From JAJDIA01 sp031555145 (GTDB lineage Bacteria > Bacteroidota > Bacteroidia > Bacteroidales > Tannerellaceae), in contig JAVBUR010000012.1 of NCBI GenBank assembly GCA_031555145.1, positions 1 to 64,000 of the forward strand: a stretch of DNA of 64,000 nucleotides. The letters are read 5' to 3'. Positions 25,215-34,779 of this stretch are shown piece by piece (positions within the stretch are counted from its first letter, which is position 1; every line of letters begins with the position of its first letter). The translations under genes were made by a program, and so were the position numbers. Below the pieces are notes generated by a model. That model was not told the origin of the DNA and made no database searches. It saw nothing but the letters and a program-made list of their open reading frames with translations.

Positions 25215-28200
25215 ATGAAGAAAGGTTTCTATTATATACTATTCGTAGTTGTATCGGCTTGTTTGCTTGGATCGTGCAGTACGCAGAAAAACACCAAAGC
25301 AAGCCGCTTCTATCATTCGTTTACTACCCGCTATAATATTTATTACAATGGCAAGGTCTCGTTCGACGAGTCGTTGGATGCGATGCAGAAAGGTTACCGG
25401 GAGAACTATTCCGAGCAGATCCTGATGTATCCGATCAGTGCACAGCCGAAAGACAAAGCGACACCAGGTGGGCCTTTCGACCGGGCGATCGAGAAGAGTA
25501 ATAAAGCGATCAAGCTTCATTCCATCCAGGTAAAACCCATCAAGAAAGCCGGATGGCGAAGCAATCCCAAAGAGGTTGCACTACAGGCACAGGAAGAATA
25601 CAACCCGTTCCTGAGAAACAGTTGGCTGATGCTGGGACAAGCACAGTTCTACAATGCAGACTTCCTGCAGGCATCCGCCACCTTCTCTTATATTTCCCGC
25701 CATTATGCGACGGATGAGGTCGTGGCTTCCGAAGCACGGATCTGGCAGGCGCGCTGTTACTCCGAGATGGGCTGGTTCTATGAATCGGAAGATGTGTTGA
25801 ATAAACTGAACATCAATGGAATCCCGAAAGTTAATCTCAATACGTATGCAGCGGTGAATGCCGACCTGTTGATCAAGGAAGGAAAGTTTGAAGAAGCGAT
25901 CCCCGACCTACAGACTGCCATCAAAGCCGAAAAGAATAAACTCCAGCGGACACGTATGAAGTACTTGCTGGGACAACTCTATACCACACTTGGATTAGAC
26001 GGACTGGCCTATACGCAGTTCGGGCAGGTGGTATCGGCCAGTCCGCCTTATGAGTTGGAATTTGCCGCCCGTATCCGCCAGTCGGAAGTGTTTGCCGGCG
26101 GGAATTACCTGAAAGAGGTGAAGAAGCTGGAACGGATGACCAAAAGCGAGAAAAACAAGGAACTGCTCGATCAGGTCTACTACGCCATCGGGAATATGTA
26201 CCTGAACCGCGAAGATACGGTCAACGCCATTCATAACTATCGCCTCGGGATTGAGAAGAGTACCCGGAACGGGCTGGACAAAGCCATCTGCCAGATCAAA
26301 CTGGGGGATATCTATTTTACACAGCGCGACTATATCAATGCTCAACCCTGCTACAGCGGTGCGTTGTCAGCCATACAAAAAGAGCACAAAGACTATAAGC
26401 GGGTAGCCAAACTGTCGGAGATATTGGATGAGTTGGTGGTCCATGTAGAGGCCGTCCAATTACAGGACAGCCTGCAAACCCTGGCACGGATGCCGGAAGC
26501 CGAGCGGCTGGCCGTGATCGACAAGATCATCGAAAAAGTCAAGAAGGAGGAAGAGGAAGCCAAGGCGGAAGCCGAAAAAGCGGCTTACCTTGCCCAGGCC
26601 GAAGCCAGCAACCAGGGTATCAACCGGCCGGGAACGGAAACAGCCGTTGCCGCGTTGCCCACTACCGGAGGCGGTGCCTTCTATTTCTATAATCCACAGA
26701 CCGTCGCACAGGGAAAGACACAGTTCCAACGCCTCTGGGGTCGCCGGGTACTGGAAGACAACTGGCGGAGAAACAACAAAACCATGTCTACCTTCGGCTC
26801 GATGGAAGCAGATATGGTCGCCGAACAGGCTGTCACTGATTCTACCGGAGTAGTCCAGGCAACAGTTGATGCTACCGATCAGCCGGAAGATATCTCAAAT
26901 GATCCCAAGACCCGGGAGTTTTATATCCAGCAATTACCGCTTACCCCAGAAGATGTGGAAGCGTCGAACATTATCATTGTGGATGGTCTCTACCAGATGG
27001 CGATGATCTATAAAGACCGGCTGGAAGACCTGCCCCTGTCGATCGAAGGATTCCAGACACTCGACAATCGCTTCCCCGAGAATGAACACCTGCTCGAAAG
27101 CTACTACCAGATCTACCTGATGGCGCTTCGCCTCGAAGATATGGCATTGGCCAACGAATATAAGAACAAGCTGATCAATGCTTTCCCCGGCAGCGACTAC
27201 GCCGTGGCAGTGGCCGACCCGAACTATCTGTACAATATCAGCATGATGGATCAGGTGCAGGACTCCGTCTATCAGCGCACCTACCAGGCTTACCTGGATG
27301 GCAATGTAGACGAGGTACGGAAGAACTTCCGGACAATGAGCGAAAAGTATCCGCTGGCCAAGCTGATGCCCAAGTTCATGTTCCTGGACGCATTGACCAA
27401 TGTGCAGACCGGCGATGTGGAAGGATTTAAGACGACGCTGAAAACGCTGATCGATAAATATCCGGATGCCGACGTAACCGAGCTGGCGGGTGAGATGTTG
27501 AAAGGTGTCCTCCGTGGCCGTACCCTCGTGCAGGGGAATGTACGCGGCATGACCTGGAATATGCGCTTTGGTGGAGAAGGCGAGATTTCAGCGGCCGACT
27601 CGGCAAGGGTATTCAGCCCGGAAACGAATGTCCCCTATCGGATGATGATGCTCTATCCTACCGGAAGCCTGGATAAGAACTATCTGTTGTTTACCGTAGC
27701 TGCCTACAACTTCGCCAACTTTATGGTGAAGGAATTTGATATGAATGTAGAAGAGAACGGGCCGGTAAGCATCCTGAGCATCGACGGTTTCTACAACTTC
27801 AATGAGGTGCTGCATTACTACAAGATGATCTATGGTAAAGACGGCTATGCCACTGCGCTGAGCAAAGAGGTGACCGTTATCCCGATTTCGCTCGACAACT
27901 ACGAAACGCTGCTGCGCGGCAAAACGATCGACGAATATATCGATTTCTTCGAAGAACACTTTGCCGAGCTGGCTCCCGAAATGCTTGCCCGCTGGTCGGC
28001 ACACCGCGAAGCGGATATGCTGGCTGCGGAAGAGGGACAAGCAACAGAACAGGGCACTGAACAGCCGGTCGAACAACCGATAGAGCAACCGGCACCCCAA
28101 TCTACCGAGCAACCTGCTGCCCAGCAACAGCCCAGGCAAGAAAAAGAAGTTGTGACCGTCCAGCCGGATACCGTATTCAACGAACTTATCCTGCCGGATA

Positions 28201-28706
28201 CCACCCTGATCCTGCCGCCTGCAGTACTCCCTGATGATACGTTGCAAACCGAGCCGCCTGCCACAACGGAAGAAGCCGTTTCGTCGCCTGACAGTATACC
28301 GGCTATGCCGACTCCGGTGGTAAGAAGAGATCTGACGCTCAAAGAAATAGAAGAGATACGCAAACGTGAAGCTGAAGTCGAAGCGATCCGCAAAGGGGAA
28401 GAAGCCGAGGTGGAACAAGCGAAAGAACAGTTGCTTAAAGAACAGAAAGCACAGGAAGAACTCGACCGTGCCACCCTTCTGAAGAAAAAGAAAGCCGAAG
28501 ATGCGGCCAAGGAAAAAGCACGCGAGGAACGTGAAAAGCAACTGAAACGCGAACGCGCCGCCAAGGAAAAAGCCAGTGCCGAACTGCAGAAGCAGAAAGA
28601 ACGCGACTACAAGGCACGCCTGAAGCAAAAGGAGAAAGAGCGCAAGCAGAAAGAAGCTGAATACCAAAAGAAGCTTCGCGAACGCGAAAAGGCGCGTAAG
28701 AAATAG
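25215..28706 (+). CDS. SprE/PorW-like TPR lipoprotein of the type IX secretion system
   Basis: 1163 residues. A lipoprotein leader (ACLLGSCSTQ) is followed by the SprE/PorW N-terminal signature (SRFYHSFTTRYNIYYNG, near 31-47), then many tetratricopeptide repeats up to about residue 800. The C-terminal third is low-complexity: Glu/Gln/Pro repeats near 935-970 (EQPVEQPIEQP), then a highly charged Lys/Glu/Arg coiled coil to the end. SprE/PorW links to the PorL/M motor and supports type IX secretion by family knowledge. None of the secreted proteins in this window shows an obvious type IX C-terminal domain. It lies 31 bases after the permease gene. Confidence 0.82.
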   Translation: MKKGFYYILFVVVSACLLGSCSTQKNTKASRFYHSFTTRYNIYYNGKVSFDESLDAMQKGYRENYSEQILMYPISAQPKDKATPGGPFDRAIEKSNKAIKLHSIQVKPIKKAGWRSNPKEVALQAQEEYNPFLRNSWLMLGQAQFYNADFLQASATFSYISRHYATDEVVASEARIWQARCYSEMGWFYESEDVLNKLNINGIPKVNLNTYAAVNADLLIKEGKFEEAIPDLQTAIKAEKNKLQRTRMKYLLGQLYTTLGLDGLAYTQFGQVVSASPPYELEFAARIRQSEVFAGGNYLKEVKKLERMTKSEKNKELLDQVYYAIGNMYLNREDTVNAIHNYRLGIEKSTRNGLDKAICQIKLGDIYFTQRDYINAQPCYSGALSAIQKEHKDYKRVAKLSEILDELVVHVEAVQLQDSLQTLARMPEAERLAVIDKIIEKVKKEEEEAKAEAEKAAYLAQAEASNQGINRPGTETAVAALPTTGGGAFYFYNPQTVAQGKTQFQRLWGRRVLEDNWRRNNKTMSTFGSMEADMVAEQAVTDSTGVVQATVDATDQPEDISNDPKTREFYIQQLPLTPEDVEASNIIIVDGLYQMAMIYKDRLEDLPLSIEGFQTLDNRFPENEHLLESYYQIYLMALRLEDMALANEYKNKLINAFPGSDYAVAVADPNYLYNISMMDQVQDSVYQRTYQAYLDGNVDEVRKNFRTMSEKYPLAKLMPKFMFLDALTNVQTGDVEGFKTTLKTLIDKYPDADVTELAGEMLKGVLRGRTLVQGNVRGMTWNMRFGGEGEISAADSARVFSPETNVPYRMMMLYPTGSLDKNYLLFTVAAYNFANFMVKEFDMNVEENGPVSILSIDGFYNFNEVLHYYKMIYGKDGYATALSKEVTVIPISLDNYETLLRGKTIDEYIDFFEEHFAELAPEMLARWSAHREADMLAAEEGQATEQGTEQPVEQPIEQPAPQSTEQPAAQQQPRQEKEVVTVQPDTVFNELILPDTTLILPPAVLPDDTLQTEPPATTEEAVSSPDSIPAMPTPVVRRDLTLKEIEEIRKREAEVEAIRKGEEAEVEQAKEQLLKEQKAQEELDRATLLKKKKAEDAAKEKAREEREKQLKRERAAKEKASAELQKQKERDYKARLKQKEKERKQKEAEYQKKLREREKARKK

Positions 28707-28726
28707 CGTGCTACCGCAAAAAACCA

Positions 28727-28734
28727 TACATTTG
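28727..28734 (+). promoter_or_regulatory. Putative -7 box for aroK
   Basis: TACATTTG, 17 bases before the ATG, in the 44-base gap after sprE. Suggests aroK also has its own promoter. Confidence 0.4.
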
Positions 28735-28750
28735 CAGAAAACGGTTTGTA

Positions 28751-29272
28751 ATGAAGCGCATCTTTCTGACAGGATATATGGGAGCCGGTAAAACGACGGT
28801 CGGAAAAGACCTTTCCAAACGGATGGGTCTTTCGTTTATCGACTTGGATCTGTATATCGAAGGACGTTATCTGAAAAGCGTCCGTCAACTGTTTGAAGAA
28901 AAAGGAGAAGCGGCTTTCCGTGAGATCGAACGCCGTATGTTGCATGAAGTATCTACGTTTGAGGATATACTGATCTCTACCGGTGGTGGCGCCCCCTGCT
29001 ATGCCGACAATATGGCTTTTATGAATGAGCAGGGAACCACCGTTTACCTGAAGGTATCGGTCGACGAATTGGTCAAACGCCTCGAAATAGGTAAAGGAAC
29101 CCGCCCTGTACTGAAAGGGCGTAAAGGAGACGAGCTGAAAGCCTTTGTGCAGGAAAGCCTGACCCTGCGCGAACCCTTCTATACACAAGCCACCATCATC
29201 CTTGATGCCGAAGTGATGCTAACCGACACCGATGTGGCTACCATATCAAAAGCATTGGAAGAAAAATTATAA
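28751..29272 (+). CDS. aroK: Shikimate kinase
   Basis: 173-residue P-loop kinase making shikimate-3-phosphate, the substrate of AroA encoded upstream. The Walker A GYMGAGKTTVG is at 8-18, the shikimate-binding DLD at 33-35 with the FREIER motif near 57-62, and the GGG loop at 79-81. It is separated from the alanine-dehydrogenase-like gene by two bases, so they are co-transcribed. Confidence 0.95.
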   Translation: MKRIFLTGYMGAGKTTVGKDLSKRMGLSFIDLDLYIEGRYLKSVRQLFEEKGEAAFREIERRMLHEVSTFEDILISTGGGAPCYADNMAFMNEQGTTVYLKVSVDELVKRLEIGKGTRPVLKGRKGDELKAFVQESLTLREPFYTQATIILDAEVMLTDTDVATISKALEEKL

Positions 29273-29274
29273 CT

Positions 29275-30486
29275 ATGGATACAGCCGGAAGCAAACAAAC
29301 ACAAGGAGCCTATATCCCACAGGAATTGTTGCTTGAACTAAACAAGACAGGGAACCAGCTACATATCGGTATCCCGCGTGAAATAGATGAGTGTGAACGC
29401 CGCCTGGCATTGACACCCGAAGCGGTAGATATACTGACCGGTTGCGGCCACCGTGTATGGATTGAGACGGGCGCCGGGTTAGGAATCAACTATTCGGACA
29501 ACCATTATGCCGAATCGGGCGCAGAGATTATGCAGACGGCTGCCGAAGTTTACCAGGCGGATATCATACTCAAAATACTACCGCCAACGGTGGAAGAAGT
29601 GGCGTTGATGAAACCCCGCAGTTCCCTGCTCTCCATGTTGCAACTCCGTTCCCTTTCGCAGGAAGCCTTCGAACTGATGATGGCCAAGCGCATCAATGGG
29701 ATCGCCTATGAACTGATTGCCGACGAACAGCGCAAACTGCCCGTCATGACCGTTATATCCGAGATCGAAGGAACAGCCGCGATCACGATCGCTTCCGAAA
29801 TGCTGAGCAATACCCTGGGAGGGAAAGGTATCCTGCTGGGAGGTATCCCGGGCGTATCGCCTACCGAGGTGGTAATCATTGGTGCAGGCAGCGCCGGAAC
29901 CGTAGCCGCCCGTGCCGCCCTTTCATTGGGAGCCAGTGTGAAGGTGTTTGACGATGATATCAACAAATTGCGTACCATCCAACTGACCTTGGGGCAAGGG
30001 TTGTTCACGTCCACTTTTCATCCGAATGTGCTGCATAACGCGTTCCTCACTGCCGATGTGGTGATTGGCGCCATGCGCTATATCAATACCAATAAGCGGT
30101 ATGTGATTGCCGAAGAACTGATCCGTTCCATGAAACGGGGGGCGCTGGTGATCGACCTCCGCATGAGCCAGGGAGGATGCTTCGAAACCACCTGCGGCCT
30201 CTCCTCTTCCGATCCCGGCATCTTCGAGCAATTCGGTATCCTGCATTACTGCAAGCCGAATATCAGTAACCGGGTAGCCCGCACCACCTCCATGGCGTTG
30301 AGCAATATCTTTATCCCGACACTGATACAACTGAGCGACCTGGGAACGATACAGGCCATGATCAAGAGTATGCCCGGCATTAAGGCGGGCGTATATATGT
30401 ATGCCGGCAAGCCGGTCAACGAGTACGTCGCCAGTCATTTTAACATGCGATTCAACAATATTGATATATATTTGGCAGCATTTTAG
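29275..30486 (+). CDS. Alanine dehydrogenase/transhydrogenase-family protein with altered active site
   Basis: 403 residues. An Ald/PNT N-terminal domain (IGIPREIDECERRLALTPEAV near 34-54) is followed by a Rossmann NAD-binding domain with VIIGAGSAGTVAA near 202-214 and a C-terminal NISNRVARTTSMALSN. True alanine dehydrogenases carry a substrate-binding Lys in a VKEP motif and a catalytic His in YLHLA. Here the equivalent stretches read ILPP and MLQLR, so both residues appear replaced (alignment by eye). It is usually annotated as alanine dehydrogenase, but activity is doubtful. It has a longer N-terminus than usual. Confidence 0.75.
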   Translation: MDTAGSKQTQGAYIPQELLLELNKTGNQLHIGIPREIDECERRLALTPEAVDILTGCGHRVWIETGAGLGINYSDNHYAESGAEIMQTAAEVYQADIILKILPPTVEEVALMKPRSSLLSMLQLRSLSQEAFELMMAKRINGIAYELIADEQRKLPVMTVISEIEGTAAITIASEMLSNTLGGKGILLGGIPGVSPTEVVIIGAGSAGTVAARAALSLGASVKVFDDDINKLRTIQLTLGQGLFTSTFHPNVLHNAFLTADVVIGAMRYINTNKRYVIAEELIRSMKRGALVIDLRMSQGGCFETTCGLSSSDPGIFEQFGILHYCKPNISNRVARTTSMALSNIFIPTLIQLSDLGTIQAMIKSMPGIKAGVYMYAGKPVNEYVASHFNMRFNNIDIYLAAF

Positions 30487-30518
30487 CGTATTTTACCAAC
30501 ATCCGCAGGGTAAATACT

Positions 30519-30526
30519 TACCTTTG
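30519..30526 (+). promoter_or_regulatory. Putative -7 box for korA-korB
   Basis: TACCTTTG, with transcription start expected near 30533, about 36 bases before the korA ATG. Confidence 0.5.
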
Positions 30527-30568
30527 CAGACAATTTGAACATATAAAAGCGATAAGCTAAAAGTAGTT

Positions 30569-32422
30569 ATGGCAGATCAAACAAAAGTAACCACTTTGGA
30601 AAAAGTGGTAGTCCGTTTCTCGGGAGACTCCGGGGACGGTATGCAGTTAAGCGGTACGATCTTTTCCAACCTCTCGGCTATCTTCGGAAATGAGATATCT
30701 ACATTTCCCGACTTCCCCGCCGAGATCCGCGCCCCACAGGGATCACTCAGTGGCGTATCGGGTTTCCAGGTTCATCTGGGCTCGCGCAACGTGATGACTC
30801 CGGGCGACAAAGCAGATGTACTGGTGGCTATGAATCCGGCAGCCTTGAAGGTCAATGTAAAGACCCTCAAGCCCAATGCCATAGTGATTATCGACACTGA
30901 TTCGTTCGAGAAGAGTGATTTGGACAAAGCCCAATTCAAGACCGACGATCCGTTCACGGAATTAGGCCTTACCTCCGTTCAGGTGGTAGCGGCTTCTATT
31001 TCTACGATGGTACGCGACGGTTTGGAAGCGTTTGGGTTAGACCACAAAGCAGCCGTCCGTTGCAAGAATATGTTTGCACTCGGTCTCGTGTGCTGGTTGT
31101 TCGAACGTCCGCTCGAAGGCGCCATGCACATGCTGCAAAATAAGTTTGCCAAGAAACCGACTATCGCCCAGGCCAATATCAAGGCGCTGACCGATGGCTA
31201 CAACTACGGTCACAATATCCAGGCCAGCGTATCTACCTACCGCATCGAAACGAAGAAAGCCGAACCGGGTTTCTATATGGACGTCAACGGTAACAAGGCT
31301 ACGGCCTACGGTTTGATCGGCGCTGCCGAAAAAGCAGGTTTGAAACTCTTCCTCGGCAGCTACCCCATCACACCTGCTACCGATATCCTCCAGGAACTGT
31401 CGGCACGTAAGGAACTGGGCGTAAAAGGACTTCAATTTGAAGATGAAATAGCCGGTATCTGTACCTCTATCGGCGCCAGCTTTGCCGGTAACCTCGCCGC
31501 TACATCGACTTCAGGCCCCGGCCTGGCGCTGAAAAGCGAAGCGATCGGCCTGGCAGTTATCGCCGAACTGCCCCTCGTAGTGGTGGATGTACAACGCGGA
31601 GGACCGTCTACCGGTCTGCCTACCAAGAGCGAACAGACCGACCTGATGCAGGCACTATACGGACGTAACGGGGAAAGCCCTGCTGTCGTGATCGCCGCCT
31701 CTACGCCAACCGACTGCTTTGATGCCGCCTTCTGGTCGGGCAAACTGGCTGTCGAGCATATGACGCCGGTCATCCTCTTGACCGATTCATTTATCGCCAA
31801 CGGTTCTTCCGCCTGGAAGATACCCAATATGGATGATTACCCCGCCATTACACCGCAATACGTGGATCAATATGAGGGTGACAAGCCTTGGAAACCGTAT
31901 CGCCGCAATCCGGATAGCCTCGTACGTTACTGGGCAGTACCGGGTACGGAAGGATTCGCCCACCGTGTAGGTGGCCTTGAAAAGGATTACGATACCAGCG
32001 CCATCTCTACCGATGCCCTCAATCACCAGAAGATGGTGGAAACACGTCAGGCAAAGATCGACAACATTGCCAATTTCATTCCCGAACAGGAAGTGATCGG
32101 AGATGCGGATGCCGACCTGCTGCTGGTAGGCTGGGGTGGTACCTACGGACACTTGTACGAAGCCATGGAAACCATGCGTGAAAACGGCAAGAAGGTAGCT
32201 TTGGCACACTTCAAGTTTATCAACCCGCTACCGAAGAATACGGAAGACATCTTGCTCAAATATAAGAGAGTAGTGGTGGTGGAACAGAACAAGGGGCAGT
32301 TTGCCAACTTCCTCCGCAGCAAAATATCCGGATTCAATCCCTATAAGTTTAACCGCGTGAAAGGACAGCCGTTTGTGGTAGCAAGACTGGTTGAAGAATT
32401 CACCAAATTACTGGAGGCATAA
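30569..32422 (+). CDS. korA: 2-oxoacid:ferredoxin oxidoreductase, gamma-alpha fusion subunit
   Basis: 617 residues: an N-terminal gamma-type domain (about 14-190, starting VVRFSGDSGDGMQLSG), then an alpha/PP-type domain from about 230 (GLIGAAEKAG, YPITPATDILQELS), and a C-terminal transketolase-like part. With KorB it oxidises a 2-oxoacid, most likely 2-oxoglutarate, to an acyl-CoA with reduction of ferredoxin. In anaerobes the enzyme can run reductively for biosynthesis. The gene ends 3 bases before korB. The 2-oxoglutarate assignment rests on overall similarity rather than a diagnostic residue. Confidence 0.9.
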   Translation: MADQTKVTTLEKVVVRFSGDSGDGMQLSGTIFSNLSAIFGNEISTFPDFPAEIRAPQGSLSGVSGFQVHLGSRNVMTPGDKADVLVAMNPAALKVNVKTLKPNAIVIIDTDSFEKSDLDKAQFKTDDPFTELGLTSVQVVAASISTMVRDGLEAFGLDHKAAVRCKNMFALGLVCWLFERPLEGAMHMLQNKFAKKPTIAQANIKALTDGYNYGHNIQASVSTYRIETKKAEPGFYMDVNGNKATAYGLIGAAEKAGLKLFLGSYPITPATDILQELSARKELGVKGLQFEDEIAGICTSIGASFAGNLAATSTSGPGLALKSEAIGLAVIAELPLVVVDVQRGGPSTGLPTKSEQTDLMQALYGRNGESPAVVIAASTPTDCFDAAFWSGKLAVEHMTPVILLTDSFIANGSSAWKIPNMDDYPAITPQYVDQYEGDKPWKPYRRNPDSLVRYWAVPGTEGFAHRVGGLEKDYDTSAISTDALNHQKMVETRQAKIDNIANFIPEQEVIGDADADLLLVGWGGTYGHLYEAMETMRENGKKVALAHFKFINPLPKNTEDILLKYKRVVVVEQNKGQFANFLRSKISGFNPYKFNRVKGQPFVVARLVEEFTKLLEA

Positions 32423-32425
32423 CTC

Positions 32426-33439
32426 ATGGAAGAAACAACAACATATCAGGCAAAAGATTATAAGAGCGACCAGTACGTACGCTGGTGCCCGGGCTGTGGA
32501 GACCACGCCGTATTGAATTGCGTACACAAAGCCATGGCCGAGTTAGGTGTAGATCCGAAAGACATTGCCGTGATCTCCGGTATCGGCTGCTCGTCGCGTC
32601 TGCCCTATTATATGAATACGTATGGCTTCCATACCATCCATGGACGTGCCGCAGCAATTGCCACTGGCGTAAAGACCGCCCGCCCCGACCTCAGCGTATG
32701 GGTGATGACCGGCGATGGCGACTGCCTGGCCATCGGTGGTAACCATTTTATCCACGCCGTGCGCCGGAATGTGGATATGAATATCGTGCTTTTCAACAAC
32801 AAGATATACGGATTGACCAAAGGACAGTACTCGCCCACGTCAGATCGTGGCGTAGTAACGAAGAGCTCACCTTTCGGAACGGTCGAAGAGCCGTTTATCC
32901 CCGCCGAGTTAGCGATGGGTGCCCGGGGTAACTTCTTTGCCCGTGTGATTGATGTCGACCTGAAGAACACCACCGAAGTGCTGGCCGACTCGGCACGCCA
33001 CAAAGGCTGTTCCGTGGTAGAAGTATTGGTGAACTGTGTCATCTTCAACGATGGTATCCACCGTCATCTGTCGGAAAAGGAACACCGTGCCGACCGTACC
33101 ATCTTCCTCCGCCATGGTGAAAAGATGGTCTACGGAAAGAACAGCGACAAGGGTATCGTGCTCGAAGGCCTCAAGCTGAAAGCCGTTACGATTGGTGAAG
33201 ACGGGTATACGCTGGACGATATACTGGTACACGATGCGCATGAGAAAGACATCACCCTGCATATGATGCTGGCGTTGATGGGCGACGACATGCCGATCGC
33301 TATCGGTGTGATCCGCGATATCGACGCTCCCTGCTACGACCAGGCAGTGACGGAACAGATCGAAGCCGTACAGGCGAAGAATCCGATCCGCAAACTGAAC
33401 GACCTGCTGATGAGCGGTGAAGTCTGGGAAGTGAAATAG
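32426..33439 (+). CDS. korB: 2-oxoacid:ferredoxin oxidoreductase, beta (TPP-binding) subunit
   Basis: 337-residue thiamine-pyrophosphate subunit. WCPGCGDHAVLN (20-31) is the start typical of the group. GIGCSSR (53-59) and the Mg/TPP motif TGDGD (95-99) followed by NNKIYGLTKGQ complete the cofactor site. It lacks ferredoxin [4Fe-4S] motifs of the fused PFOR type, so electrons leave through the single cluster expected from its conserved Cys residues. It pairs with the gamma-alpha subunit directly upstream. Confidence 0.93.
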   Translation: MEETTTYQAKDYKSDQYVRWCPGCGDHAVLNCVHKAMAELGVDPKDIAVISGIGCSSRLPYYMNTYGFHTIHGRAAAIATGVKTARPDLSVWVMTGDGDCLAIGGNHFIHAVRRNVDMNIVLFNNKIYGLTKGQYSPTSDRGVVTKSSPFGTVEEPFIPAELAMGARGNFFARVIDVDLKNTTEVLADSARHKGCSVVEVLVNCVIFNDGIHRHLSEKEHRADRTIFLRHGEKMVYGKNSDKGIVLEGLKLKAVTIGEDGYTLDDILVHDAHEKDITLHMMLALMGDDMPIAIGVIRDIDAPCYDQAVTEQIEAVQAKNPIRKLNDLLMSGEVWEVK

Positions 33440-33460
33440 CCTATAAGTAAATGTAATACC

Positions 33461-34630
33461 ATGAGAACACACCTTATGATCTGTGCGCTGCTTCTATCCG
33501 CAGGCAGCGCATTCGCACAGGGATACAAGTTTACGGATGTACAAAGGTTGCCGGCTACTCCGGTGAAGAACCAGGCATCGACTGGTACCTGCTGGTGCTT
33601 TGCCACCGTCTCGTTTCTTGAATCGGAGCTGATCCGGACGGGTAAGGGTGAGTACGATCTGTCGGAAATGTTTATCGTCCGCCAGAAGTACATGAACCAG
33701 TTGCAAGACAATTACGTTCGTAAAGGAGAAGGTAATATCGGGCAGGGCAGCCTCGGACATTCGGTGAAGAATGCCGTACGCCAGGTCGGCCTTGTACCGG
33801 AGGAAGTGTATACGGGTCTCAATTACGGCTCCGCCTATCACAACCACAGTGAGATGGAAGCCTATATGGCGGCCATTGCCAACACGGCGGTGAAGATGAA
33901 AAAGCGCAGTCCACAGTACTACGAGTTGATCGACAACCTGTTCGACACCTACCTGGGCAAGCTGCCGAAAACATTCACTTACAAGGGCACCGAATATACG
34001 CCGCAATCCTTTGCCGCCTCCCTGGGGCTGAATATGGACGATTACATCGAGCTGACCAGCTTCACCCATCATCCGTATTACGTGAAGTTCGACGTGGAAG
34101 TACCCGACAACTGGGAACACCAGTTGATGTATAACCTCCCGCTCGACGAATTGATCGATGTGATGAACCATTCCCTCAAGGCCGGTTATACCGTATGCTG
34201 GGATGGCGACGTGAGCGAAAAAGGCTTCTCCTACACCAATGGTGTAGCCATCAACCCGGAAGTAAGCAACGTTGACAGCTACGCCACGACCGACCGTGCC
34301 CGTTTCGAAAAGATGAATCCCAACCAACGGTTGGAAGAAGTCTATAAGTACGAACGCCCCTATCCGGAGGTCAAGGTAACACCGGAGATACGCCAGGCCG
34401 GCTACGAAGCCTTTGTGACGACAGACGACCACCTGATGCACATCACCGGTATCGTCAAAGACCAGAACAGTACCCCATACTACATTACCAAGAACTCTTG
34501 GGGTACGGAACGCAACGCCTTTGCCGGTTATCTCAACATGTCCGAAAGCTACGTCCGCGCCAAGACCATCTACATCATGGTCCACAAAGACGCCATCCCC
34601 CAAGCCACAAAGGCGAAATTGGGGTTGTAA
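33461..34630 (+). CDS. C1B-family cysteine peptidase (bleomycin hydrolase/PepC type), exported
   Basis: 389 residues with a clear signal peptide (LLSAGSAFAQ). The papain-type triad is visible: NQASTGTCWCFAT with C44, DDHLMHITGI with the His near residue 328, and ITKNSWG with the Asn near 345. Cytoplasmic PepC enzymes lack signal peptides, so this is an exported relative. It would work as an aminopeptidase on peptides in the periplasm or outside the cell. It is 21 bases after korB, but the link is probably positional; a strong terminator follows. Confidence 0.9.
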   Translation: MRTHLMICALLLSAGSAFAQGYKFTDVQRLPATPVKNQASTGTCWCFATVSFLESELIRTGKGEYDLSEMFIVRQKYMNQLQDNYVRKGEGNIGQGSLGHSVKNAVRQVGLVPEEVYTGLNYGSAYHNHSEMEAYMAAIANTAVKMKKRSPQYYELIDNLFDTYLGKLPKTFTYKGTEYTPQSFAASLGLNMDDYIELTSFTHHPYYVKFDVEVPDNWEHQLMYNLPLDELIDVMNHSLKAGYTVCWDGDVSEKGFSYTNGVAINPEVSNVDSYATTDRARFEKMNPNQRLEEVYKYERPYPEVKVTPEIRQAGYEAFVTTDDHLMHITGIVKDQNSTPYYITKNSWGTERNAFAGYLNMSESYVRAKTIYIMVHKDAIPQATKAKLGL

Positions 34631-34657
34631 GGGGGGCAGGAATTACGCGTTATATGT

Positions 34658-34693
34658 AGACCCGTGCCAGGCAAACTGCCTTGACACGGGTCT
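34658..34693 (+). terminator. Terminator after the C1 peptidase gene
   Basis: Stem AGACCCGTG / CACGGGTCT (9 bp), with an inner GGCA/TGCC pair, followed by TTTC. It closes the core rightward operon before the polysaccharide utilisation locus. Confidence 0.75.
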
Positions 34694-34743
34694 TTCATGC
34701 GGAAGAAATCTACCATCAGAAGTTGCCCATTTGAAATTTGTGT

Positions 34744-34751
34744 TAACTTTG
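34744..34751 (+). promoter_or_regulatory. Putative promoter of the ECF sigma gene
   Basis: TAACTTTG at -7, with a TTG 18 bases upstream (34723-34725) as a possible -33 part. Start of transcription would be near 34758, about 22 bases before the TTG codon at 34780. Confidence 0.5.
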
Positions 34752-34779
34752 CCTTGTTAACGTAAGTCAGATTGTACAG

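Noticed and set aside
27588..28727. Long leftward open frame of 379 codons opposite the sprE tail
   Set aside because: It is a shadow of the Lys/Glu-rich coding sequence; its translation is unnaturally Phe/Leu-rich with no domain.
33494..34603. Leftward open frame of 369 codons opposite the C1 peptidase
   Set aside because: The plus strand carries an intact signal peptide and catalytic triad; the opposite frame has no recognisable features.
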